Source: Erwinia oleae
GTDB lineage: Bacteria; Pseudomonadota; Gammaproteobacteria; Enterobacterales; Enterobacteriaceae
Reading direction: 5' to 3'
DNA: 64,000 nucleotides
Assembly (NCBI RefSeq): GCF_000770305.1
Contig: NZ_JNVB01000024.1
Location: 23,448-87,447, forward strand
The notes below the pieces were generated by a model, which was not told where the DNA came from, did no database searches, and saw only the letters and a list, made by a program, of their open reading frames with translations. A program made the translations under genes and the position numbers. This document shows positions 1 through 7,179 of this stretch, piece by piece (position 1 is the stretch's first letter; each line of letters opens with the position of its first letter).

Positions 1-423
1 CTGGATATCATCGGGCTGAACTACTATCCGGATAATCAGTGGTTCAGCAACGGCGATCCGCTGGATATCGATAACACCGCGAGGCGCAGTCTCGCCAGCC
101 TGCTGGAGGACGTGTGGCAGCGCTATCAGCGTCCTCTGCTCCTGGCGGAAACGGGCGCAGAGGGCAACGCGCGCGTGGCCTGGCTGAACGGCGTGGTGGA
201 ACAGGTGACTCAGGCGATGGATCTCGGCGTGCAGGTGGAAGGCATATCCCTTTTTCCGGCGGTTGACTACCCGACATGGGCCGACGCGCGACGCTCGCCC
301 GGCGGGCTGTTTGGCCTGCCCGATGCCAACGGCAATCGCACCCTGTATGAGCCCTATGCGCTGACCATTCGCAGCCAGCAAATCAGATTCAAAAACGGAG
401 GACGTGGCGCTCAGGAAACATGA
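1..423 (+). CDS. Glycoside hydrolase, clan GH-A / GH1-like, C-terminal part (5' end outside window)
   Basis: The frame is open from base 1 to a TGA at 421-423, giving the last 140 residues. The segment begins LDIIGLNYYPDNQW, the barrel strand with asparagine-tyrosine seen in beta-glucosidase-like TIM-barrel enzymes. Further on, LLLAETGAEG resembles the strand carrying the nucleophile glutamate of retaining clan GH-A hydrolases. VEGISLFPAVDYPTW looks like the last barrel strand. Substrate cannot be told from this fragment, and no secretion signal can be judged. Its last 13 bases overlap the end of a convergent small membrane protein gene. The family is an inference from short motifs. Confidence 0.65.
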   Translation: MDIIGLNYYPDNQWFSNGDPLDIDNTARRSLASLLEDVWQRYQRPLLLAETGAEGNARVAWLNGVVEQVTQAMDLGVQVEGISLFPAVDYPTWADARRSPGGLFGLPDANGNRTLYEPYALTIRSQQIRFKNGGRGAQET

Positions 424-578
424 GTGTCCACTTTTATGCATTTTTCGGGGAGGGTTGCTTCTTCGGAAGTCAGGCGCATATCTGAGATCCATGTGAGGGT
501 AAACATCACAATAATGGTGATCAGGCAGGCGGTCAGCAGTCCTACCAGCGCCAGCAGTTTATCGTCTTTCGCATCCAT
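411..578 (-). CDS. Small single-pass membrane protein, 55 aa
   Basis: This short gene starts at ATG 578 with a good ribosome site (AAGGAG) just upstream. It encodes a charged N-terminus (MDAKDDK), one hydrophobic segment of about 22 residues (roughly 8-30, LLALVGLLTACLITIIVMF), then a polar tail. I do not recognise the family. It is convergent with the upstream glycosidase and overlaps its last codons. The clear Shine-Dalgarno and textbook transmembrane profile support it as real; function unknown. Confidence 0.6.
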   Translation of the reverse strand: MDAKDDKLLALVGLLTACLITIIVMFTLTWISDMRLTSEEATLPEKCIKVDTHVS

Positions 579-700
579 TCTTGTCTTGCTCCTTAAATGT
601 GGCCTCTCTTCGGCAGTTCGTCAGCCGCATGCAAAGTATAAGAGCAAAACCTGTTACTGCAAACTGTACTAAAGGTCATGATAAAGCGTAGCGCGCGGGC

Positions 701-726
701 AATAAAAAGGGCCGCATCTGCGGCCC
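701..726 (-). terminator. Rho-independent terminator of the TonB receptor gene
   Basis: A perfect 8-bp stem (GGGCCGCA / TGCGGCCC, 709-726) with a 2-nt loop lies just after the receptor stop codon. On the minus strand it is followed by CTTTTTATT. Confidence 0.85.
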
Positions 727-732
727 GACAGC

Positions 733-2916
733 TTAAAAATCATAGGAGAGCGAGAGCTTCAGCTCGCGCGGGTCGCCCTGATAGATATAGGTGCCGTAGT
801 TTTCAACGCCTGACCAGTACTTCTCGTTGGTTACGTTCTCCACCGCCAGGCGCCAGGTTAAATCGTTTTCCTTAACGCGCATCCGGTAGCGCATACCCAA
901 ATCCAGCGTGGTGTAACTGTCCAGCTTTTTGGTGTTGGCCTGATCCGCATATTGTGAGCCGGAGTGCGTAAGACGAGCCAGCGCGGTCAGCCCTTCAACT
1001 GGCTTGATATCATACTCCGCGCTCAGTACGGTGTAGAAATTCGCCACGCCCACGGCATCATTGCCATCGTACTGCCCGTCCTGGGTTTTGCTCATTTTCG
1101 GATCGAGCCAGGTGGCGCTGCCGTTGAGGCGCACGCCATAAACCGGCTCGCCAAAGACGTTCAGCTCCACGCCGCGGTTGCGCTGTTCGCCATACAGGCC
1201 AAAAATATTGGTTTGCGGATCAATAATCCCGGTCGGTTTTTTGATTTCAAACAGCGCCAGCGATCCGCCGACGCGGCCATAGTCGAGTTTCACGCCCACT
1301 TCATTCTGTTTGGAGAGCGAAATTCCCGTCACCTGACCGACGTTTACCGCGCCGCTTGACGCGCTTTCGCCCGGCTGGAGCGCCTCAATGTGGTTTGCAT
1401 AAAGCGAGACGGACTCCCAGGGTTTGACCACCAGCCCATAGCCCGGCGTCCAGCGCGATTTAGTAAAGCGGGCATCGCTGTCTTCAATCTGCGTTCCGTA
1501 CGCATAGTTGCGCACCACCACTTTCTGATGACGCGCGCCGACGGTCAGCAGGATTTTGTCGTCAACAAAGCCCAGCGTATCGGCCAGCAACACGCCCTGG
1601 GTTCTGATGCGGCTGGTAGCTCGCGGATCGTCCAGATCGCCGCCAAAGAAGGTGTTCGCCGGTTTCTCAACCGCGTCGGGCTGATAAATATTGGTGGCAA
1701 CCGGCGACAGCGCCATGCCATAGGCGGTTTTTTCACGCTTCGTCTGCGCAGAGTAGCCGACGTTCACGCTGTGGCTGACCATGCCGGTGTCGAATTTCCC
1801 GCGCACGCCGGTCATGCCGCTGAAGGCATCGACAATTTTATTGGTATTCATGTTGCCGATAGTGGCGGCGCCCGTTTCATCAGTGACTTTTGGCGAGGCA
1901 TAGGCGCCGGTTTCATGCGAATGCTGCCCACCCACGGCGCCGTAGAGCGTCCAGTCCGGCAGCAGATCGTACTCCACGCGCGCCATGCCGAATTCGCTTT
2001 CCAGATCGCTGTAGACCCAGTCCTGGCTGTAGTTGCTGGTGCCGCGCGGCACCTCAGGAATGAAGTCCACACCGCTGATGTTTACGCCAAGCCGCCCGCC
2101 GTGAAACGCCTGTTTCTGATAACCCATATCCAGCGACGTACGCAGTTTGTCGCCGCGGTAATCCAGCCCGAGCGACGCCAGCGTGGTGCGACGTTTCTCG
2201 TTATCCACCGCCGTTTCGCCTTCGCGATGCAGCAGATTGACGCGCGCGCCCCACTCGTTGTTGTCACCAAAACGACGTGCGCTGTCCAGCGAGGTGCCAA
2301 CCTCAGACGCCGAGGTGTAATCCACGCCGAGGCGCGTTAACGGCGTGTCTTCCGCATGTTTTGGTTCGAGGTTGATCATACCGCCGACGCCGGAAACGGC
2401 CGCGCCGTTGATCAGCGCATTTGAACCCTTGAATACCTCAACGCGATCGATCATCTGGGTGGACACCACCTGGCGCGGCATAACGCCGGGCAGGCCGCCC
2501 AGGGTGATATCGTCACCGTCAAGCGTAAAGCCGCGAATGCGGTAAGTTTCCGCAAAGTTGCCATAACCCTGAACATTCTGTACGGACGCATCGTTAGCCA
2601 CCACTTCTTTCAGCGTGTTGGCCTGCTGATCCTGGATCATTTTCGAGGTGTAGCCGACGACGTTGAAAGGTACGTTATGCGCATTCTGCTCGCCGAGCAT
2701 GCCAAGACGGCCACCGTTAGCAATCTGCCCGTCCAGATAAGCAGGAACCAGCTCATCGCCGCCGGGCCTGAAATTTTCCGGCGTAGCTTCCACGGTCATG
2801 GTGTTGTCTGAAGTAGTCGCCGCCGGGGCGGCAAACGCAGGCGAGATCGCTGCGCCAATCAGCACCGACAGCAGCGTAAGGCTGAAGCCGGTGCAGGAGG
2901 TCGTGAGGTGTGCCAT
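733..2916 (-). CDS. TonB-dependent outer-membrane siderophore receptor (ferrichrome/FcuA-like)
   Basis: Outer-membrane gated porin for a ferric siderophore, energised by TonB. The 727-residue protein has a signal peptide (about residues 1-30, ending SPAFA-A). It is followed by a plug domain (YRIRGFTLDGDDITLGGLPG, then IDRVEVFKGSNALINGA) and a 22-strand-type barrel ending in the canonical phenylalanine (LSLSYDF). I chose ATG 2916 because AGGG lies upstream and the signal peptide then begins properly; an upstream TTG at 2940 is less likely. It resembles hydroxamate receptors such as FcuA or FhuE, but the ligand is an inference. AT-rich upstream DNA with GATAAT repeats suggests Fur control. No siderophore synthesis genes lie nearby. 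Confidence 0.85.
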   Translation of the reverse strand: MAHLTTSCTGFSLTLLSVLIGAAISPAFAAPAATTSDNTMTVEATPENFRPGGDELVPAYLDGQIANGGRLGMLGEQNAHNVPFNVVGYTSKMIQDQQANTLKEVVANDASVQNVQGYGNFAETYRIRGFTLDGDDITLGGLPGVMPRQVVSTQMIDRVEVFKGSNALINGAAVSGVGGMINLEPKHAEDTPLTRLGVDYTSASEVGTSLDSARRFGDNNEWGARVNLLHREGETAVDNEKRRTTLASLGLDYRGDKLRTSLDMGYQKQAFHGGRLGVNISGVDFIPEVPRGTSNYSQDWVYSDLESEFGMARVEYDLLPDWTLYGAVGGQHSHETGAYASPKVTDETGAATIGNMNTNKIVDAFSGMTGVRGKFDTGMVSHSVNVGYSAQTKREKTAYGMALSPVATNIYQPDAVEKPANTFFGGDLDDPRATSRIRTQGVLLADTLGFVDDKILLTVGARHQKVVVRNYAYGTQIEDSDARFTKSRWTPGYGLVVKPWESVSLYANHIEALQPGESASSGAVNVGQVTGISLSKQNEVGVKLDYGRVGGSLALFEIKKPTGIIDPQTNIFGLYGEQRNRGVELNVFGEPVYGVRLNGSATWLDPKMSKTQDGQYDGNDAVGVANFYTVLSAEYDIKPVEGLTALARLTHSGSQYADQANTKKLDSYTTLDLGMRYRMRVKENDLTWRLAVENVTNEKYWSGVENYGTYIYQGDPRELKLSLSYDF

Positions 2917-2925
2917 TTTGTTACC

Positions 2926-2975
2926 CTGATAATAATGCAATTGATAATAGTTTTTATTCGAATTGCGATTATCGT
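2926..2975 (-). promoter_or_regulatory. Candidate promoter/Fur-box region of the siderophore receptor
   Basis: This AT-rich stretch just upstream of the receptor start holds GATAAT at 2928 and 2942 and GATTATC near 2968. These are the hexamer units from which Fur boxes are built. No single 19-mer is a perfect consensus match, so the call rests on repeat density plus the gene's role in iron uptake. Confidence 0.4.
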
Positions 2976-2989
2976 CAGAGTGTTTTTAA

Positions 2990-3022
2990 TTGCAAGCAAA
3001 AATGACAACGAGTCATTTTGCT
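2990..3022 (-). terminator. Probable terminator of the APE operon
   Basis: A hairpin with arms AGCAAAATGAC and GTCATTTTTGCT (one bulged base) and a 5-nt loop sits 8 bases after the apeR stop on the minus strand. Its U-rich 3' arm runs into TTGCAATTAAAAAC, a weak tract. It separates the APE operon from the receptor promoter. Confidence 0.5.
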
Positions 3023-3029
3023 CGACCTC

Positions 3030-4262
3030 TCAGTCACGCCAGCGGCGGAAAATCAGTGAGGTATTGATACCGCCAAAGGCAAAATTGTTCGACTGAATGT
3101 AGTCGGTTTGCAGTACCCGCGGCTGATGCATGATGTAGTCGAGATCGCCGCAGTCGTCGGCCGGCTGGGTGAGGTTCAGGGTGGGCGCAAACCACCCTTC
3201 GCGCATCATTTCAATGCTCATCCACGCCTCCAGCGCACCGCAGGCGCCGAGCGTATGGCCGAAGTAGCTTTTCAGGGAGGAAATGGGCGTGCGGTTGCCA
3301 AACAACGCCGCCGTGGCAAGGCTTTCCGCCACGTCGCCGCGATCGGTCGCGGTGCCGTGCGCGCTGATATAGCCAATGTCCTGCGACGTCAGTCCGGCCA
3401 TGCGTAACGCGCCTTCAATGCAAATCTGCATCGTCTCGCGCTGAGGCTGGGTGATGTGCGCAGCGTCGCAGTTGGTATAAAAGCCCACCACCTCTGCACA
3501 GATCGTTGCGCCGCGCGCGCGGGCATGCTCAAGCTCTTCCAGAATCAATGTGCCGGCCCCCTCGCCGATCACCAGACCGTCGCGGTTTTTGTCAAACGGC
3601 GAAGGCGTGCTCTCTGGCGCATCGTTACGCTGGCTGGTGGCAAACAGCGTGTCGAAAACGGCGGCTTCGGAGGGGCACAGCTCTTCCGCGCCGCCCGCCA
3701 CCATCACGGTCTGATAACCATGGCGGATCGCTTCCCAGGCATAACCAATCGCCTGGCTGCCGGAGGTACAGGCGCTGGAGGTGGGGATCACCCGACCGCG
3801 CAGGCCAAAAAACAGCCCGGCGTTCACCGCTGCGGTGTGCGGCATCATCTGCACGTAGGTGGTGCCGGTAATATTATTGGTGTGCTTTTCGGTCAGCATG
3901 GTGGCGAATTCGCTGACCGGCCCGGTGCTGCCGGTTGACGATCCATAGGCGATGCCGGTTTCTCCGCCGGTAAGGACAGGATGCTCCAGCAGGCCTGCCT
4001 GGGCCAGCGCCAGTTCGGTGGCCCGCGTCGCCAGCAGCGAGACGCGGCCCATGGAACGGATGCGCTTGCGCGTATAGTGCTCAGGCAGAGTGAAATTCTC
4101 TACCGGCGCGCCAAGCAGCGTATTCAGTCCGTCGTAAACCTGCCATTCCGGCATTTTACGCACCGCGTTGCGTCCGGCGCGCAGCTTTTCGCTCACCTGT
4201 CCCCAGTCGTTGCCAAACGCGGTAACGCCCCCCATCCCGGTGACCACCACGCGCCGCATCAC
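3030..4262 (-). CDS. apeR: Beta-ketoacyl-ACP synthase of the aryl polyene pathway (ApeR-like, FabF fold)
   Basis: Chain-extending ketosynthase of the aryl polyene type II polyketide system; in the family ApeR works as a homodimer alongside the ApeO-ApeC pair. The 410-residue protein has the full thiolase fold: active cysteine in SSACTSGSQ (about 165), the two histidines in HGTATDRGD and GHTLGACGA, and the glycine-rich end NNFAFGGINTSL. Its start overlaps the stop of the upstream ketoreductase by 4 bases (ATGA), so it is the last gene of the APE operon. Letter assignment follows gene order in described APE clusters. Confidence 0.85.
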   Translation of the reverse strand: MMRRVVVTGMGGVTAFGNDWGQVSEKLRAGRNAVRKMPEWQVYDGLNTLLGAPVENFTLPEHYTRKRIRSMGRVSLLATRATELALAQAGLLEHPVLTGGETGIAYGSSTGSTGPVSEFATMLTEKHTNNITGTTYVQMMPHTAAVNAGLFFGLRGRVIPTSSACTSGSQAIGYAWEAIRHGYQTVMVAGGAEELCPSEAAVFDTLFATSQRNDAPESTPSPFDKNRDGLVIGEGAGTLILEELEHARARGATICAEVVGFYTNCDAAHITQPQRETMQICIEGALRMAGLTSQDIGYISAHGTATDRGDVAESLATAALFGNRTPISSLKSYFGHTLGACGALEAWMSIEMMREGWFAPTLNLTQPADDCGDLDYIMHQPRVLQTDYIQSNNFAFGGINTSLIFRRWRD

Positions 4263-4990
4263 AGCATGCCTCCGTTGATGGAAATAACCTGTCGCGTGAC
4301 GTAGCCCGCGATGTCCGACATCAGATAGCCTGCCAGTCCGGCCACTTCCTCCGCTTCGCCCATGCGCTTCATTGGGATCATGCGCATGGCCTCTTCCGCT
4401 GCGGCCGCCTCCATGTTGAGCATGCCGGTATCGATCAGTCCCGGCGCGATGCAGTTCACCGTGATCCTGCGCTTCGCCAGCTCAATCGCCAGCGCTTTCG
4501 TGGCGCCGATGATGCCTGCCTTGGCGGCGCTGTAGTTCACCTGCCCGCGATTGCCCATCAGGCCGGAAACGGAAGAGAGCGTGATGATCCTCCCGCCTTT
4601 GCGCAGGCCGATCATCGGCATGATGCAGGGCTGGATGACGTTGTAAAAGCCGTCGAGGTTGGTGCTGATGACGCTGTCCCAGTCCTCTTCGCTCAGCGCG
4701 GGAAACGCGCCGTCGCGGGCGATCCCGGCGTTGCTGACCACACCGTACCACGCGCCGTATTGCGCAATATGCGCCTCAAGACCTTCCCGGCAGGCTGCGC
4801 GATCGGCAATATCAAAACCGATACAGCGCGCCGTACCGCCCGCCTGTTCGATCAGCCCGCGCGTCTCTTCCGCGCCGGCCTCATCGCGATGATAATGCAC
4901 GGTTATCTTAAAGCCGTCCGCCGCCAGCCGCAGCGCGATAGCCCGCCCGATGCCTTTACTACCGCCCGTCACCAAAACAGAACGCGTCAT
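4259..4990 (-). CDS. apeQ: 3-ketoacyl-ACP reductase of the aryl polyene pathway (ApeQ-like, FabG family)
   Basis: Short-chain dehydrogenase that reduces the 3-keto group of the growing polyene on its carrier protein with NADPH. The 243-residue protein shows the Rossmann motif GGSKGIGRAIA near the N-terminus, NAG (NAGIARDG), the catalytic serine in SSVSGLMG, and the YSAAK tyrosine-lysine pair at about 153-157. It ends in the typical FabG INGGML. Start and stop overlap both neighbours by 4 bases, so translation is probably coupled. Confidence 0.88.
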   Translation of the reverse strand: MTRSVLVTGGSKGIGRAIALRLAADGFKITVHYHRDEAGAEETRGLIEQAGGTARCIGFDIADRAACREGLEAHIAQYGAWYGVVSNAGIARDGAFPALSEEDWDSVISTNLDGFYNVIQPCIMPMIGLRKGGRIITLSSVSGLMGNRGQVNYSAAKAGIIGATKALAIELAKRRITVNCIAPGLIDTGMLNMEAAAAEEAMRMIPMKRMGEAEEVAGLAGYLMSDIAGYVTRQVISINGGML

Positions 4991-5466
4991 CCTTTTTTAC
5001 CCTGTTGCAGAAGTTGTTGTAATTCGTTTTCGTCGGGCTGCCAGGTATTGAGCCTGCCGCTGGCCAGATGCTGCCCCTCAGCGTCGATCTCGCCCTCAAA
5101 GCTGCCGATTTTTTCATCGCGCATCAGCAAATGTACCGACACGGTGAGCATGGCGCCCGCCGGGAAAACAGCGCTGTCGCAGCGAAAGGCCCGCGCGCCA
5201 AGCAGCATACCCAGCGCGGGTTTGCCGCCGCCGTGCTGGCGATGGTGCCAGCCGGACCACACGCCAATGGTCTGGGCGATCATCTCCACGCCAAACCAGG
5301 CGGGAAGCGCGCCGTCCGCATCCAGGAACGGTGCCAGAACGCCATCTGGCGACACCGAAACCTGACAGGTTGCGCCTTCGTCGCTCACCGCCAGCACCCG
5401 CTCAAGCAGCACCATCGGCGTTTCATGCGGCAGATACTCCGCCGCCTTGTTAAATTCAGCCATCAT
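4987..5466 (-). CDS. apeP: 3-hydroxyacyl-ACP dehydratase of the aryl polyene pathway (ApeP-like, hot-dog fold)
   Basis: One of two dehydratases that create the conjugated double bonds of the polyene. The 159-residue protein has a FabA/FabZ-like start (YLPHETPMVLLERV, with the conserved histidine) and a central helix region (FGVEMIAQTIGVWSG) typical of hot-dog dehydratases. It lies between ketosynthase ApeO and reductase ApeQ and overlaps both by a few bases. No signal peptide; cytosolic. Confidence 0.82.
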   Translation of the reverse strand: MMAEFNKAAEYLPHETPMVLLERVLAVSDEGATCQVSVSPDGVLAPFLDADGALPAWFGVEMIAQTIGVWSGWHHRQHGGGKPALGMLLGARAFRCDSAVFPAGAMLTVSVHLLMRDEKIGSFEGEIDAEGQHLASGRLNTWQPDENELQQLLQQGKKG

Positions 5467-6613
5467 GTTTCCCCAAAATCAAACAGGTGTTGTTACCGCC
5501 GAAGGCAAAGGAGTTGCTGAGAATGAACGGTCGCTGAAGCGGCTGCGGCGCAACCAGCAGGCCAAACGGCGCCAGCGTGTCGTCCGGATCGCGCACGCTG
5601 AAATCCTGCGGCGGCAGCGGCAGATCCTGCGTCAGCAGCAACCAGCACAGCGCAGCCTCGCAAATGCCCGCCGCGCCAAGCGTGTGCCCGGTCAGATGCT
5701 TGGTTGAGCTACAGGGCACGGCTTCACCAAAAATGGCGCGCACCACGTCGGCCTCAATGCGATCGTTGAGCGGCGTGGCGGTGCCATGCAGGTTAATGTA
5801 ACCCAGCGCCTCCGGCGGTAAACGGGCCTGGCGAAGCGCCATATTGATGGCCTTAACAGCGCCTTCTCCCTGCGGATGCGGCGCCGACATGTGCCAGGCG
5901 TCCGACGATTCGCCCACGCCCAGCACCGCAATCTCCTGCGGCGTGCGCGTCAGCAGCATCAGCGCCGCGCCTTCGCCAATGGTGATGCCGTCTCGCCCTT
6001 TGCTGAACGGCGCACAGCGCAGCGGCGAGAGCGACTCCAGACTGTCAAAGCCGTTTATCGGCATGCGGCTCAGTGTATCCGCACCGCCGACGATAGCGAC
6101 GTCCGCCAGCCCGGCCTCAATCAAACGTGCGCCGCTGATCAGCGCACGGGCGCTTGAGGAACAGGCGGTGGAGAGCGTATAGCAGGGGCCGTTCAGTCCA
6201 AGGTAATCGGCGACAAAGCGCGAGGGATCGCCCAGCTCCTGTTGAGCGTAGCGCCAGGTCGCGCGTGCTTCTGAGATATAGCAGTCCGCCTCATCCAGCC
6301 CGGAGGTGCTGGTGCCAAGCACCACCGCCACGCGATCTTCGCCATAAGCGGCTATCGCCTCGTCGATCTGCGGACGGATTTGCGCCAGCGCCGCCAGCAG
6401 CAGCTGATTGTTGCGGCTGTTGCTGGCGGCCAGCGCAGCGGGAACGGTCGGCAGATCCGCCGCTACCCGCCCGGTCCAGCACGGTTTCCCAGCCAGCAGC
6501 CAGCCGCTGTCGGCGCGCATGCCCGGCGCATTGCCGTGGCTGAGATTTTGCGCTATTTGCGCCATGTCGTTACCCAGCGCGTTAAGCATGGCGACGGCTG
6601 AAATGTAGATCAT
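5456..6613 (-). CDS. apeO: Beta-ketoacyl-ACP synthase of the aryl polyene pathway (ApeO-like)
   Basis: Catalytic half of the ketosynthase/chain-length-factor pair that elongates the aryl starter. The 385-residue protein carries the nucleophile cysteine in STACSSSARA, histidines in HGTATPLND and TGHTLGAAG, and the terminal NSFAFGGNNTCL. Its partner is probably the cysteine-less ApeC at the head of the operon. The N-terminal third is shorter than in FabF. The start overlaps the upstream lipoprotein gene by 4 bases. Confidence 0.85.
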   Translation of the reverse strand: MIYISAVAMLNALGNDMAQIAQNLSHGNAPGMRADSGWLLAGKPCWTGRVAADLPTVPAALAASNSRNNQLLLAALAQIRPQIDEAIAAYGEDRVAVVLGTSTSGLDEADCYISEARATWRYAQQELGDPSRFVADYLGLNGPCYTLSTACSSSARALISGARLIEAGLADVAIVGGADTLSRMPINGFDSLESLSPLRCAPFSKGRDGITIGEGAALMLLTRTPQEIAVLGVGESSDAWHMSAPHPQGEGAVKAINMALRQARLPPEALGYINLHGTATPLNDRIEADVVRAIFGEAVPCSSTKHLTGHTLGAAGICEAALCWLLLTQDLPLPPQDFSVRDPDDTLAPFGLLVAPQPLQRPFILSNSFAFGGNNTCLILGKHDG

Positions 6614-7179
6614 GGCGAATCCAGATCCTGAATAGTGATGTGATAGCCAAAGACAAACTGCTGAACAGAAACGGGCTCACGCGTTGCGCCGCGCTGCATG
6701 TAACGAATTTCCGTTACCGTTTTGCCGTTTTCATCGCGTAACAGGCGACGGTCGCCCTCATCAACCAGCGTCCAGCCTCCAGGCAATTGTGAACGCCAGG
6801 CGTCGATCGGCCAGTGGCTGAGCATGATATCAGCCAGCACCTGGCTGGCTGGCGGCAGCTCCGGCAGCACAACCGACTGTTCGCTCTGCACGCCGTGCCG
6901 ATCGTAGCTGACCCTGAACAGACGAATGCCCAGCGCAGAGAGCCCTGCCAGCGTCAGACGCTGTCCGTCAGCGCTCAGCAGCACCATCAGCGACTGCTGT
7001 TTGCCTTTGAAGGTGCCGGTCAGCAACTGTTGACGACTGAATGGCGGGTCGATATCCGGCGCGGGCAGCGTTACGCGCACGCCCGGCTTCAGCCAGGCCT
7101 GCGGACGGGTACTTTCCTGCTTTCCGGCGCAACCGGCCAGCAGCAGCATGGCCAGTGCGGCCAGGGCAACGATCCTCAT
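6610..7179 (-). CDS. apeN: DUF3261-type lipoprotein of the APE cluster (ApeN-like)
   Basis: A 189-residue lipoprotein with signal peptide and lipobox (LLLAGC, cysteine near residue 16). The rest is a beta-rich domain with no recognised catalytic motif. Members of this family occur in APE clusters next to the MMPL exporter and LolA-like carrier. A role in moving or anchoring the aryl polyene lipid at the outer membrane is therefore likely, but this is inference from neighbours. It overlaps the exporter stop by 4 bases. Confidence 0.75.
   Translation of the reverse strand: MRIVALAALAMLLLAGCAGKQESTRPQAWLKPGVRVTLPAPDIDPPFSRQQLLTGTFKGKQQSLMVLLSADGQRLTLAGLSALGIRLFRVSYDRHGVQSEQSVVLPELPPASQVLADIMLSHWPIDAWRSQLPGGWTLVDEGDRRLLRDENGKTVTEIRYMQRGATREPVSVQQFVFGYHITIQDLDSP

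Noticed and set aside
1390..2340. Long plus-strand open frame (316 codons) opposite the TonB receptor
   Set aside because: Shadow of the real gene on the other strand in high-GC DNA; no ribosome site and no protein-like features.
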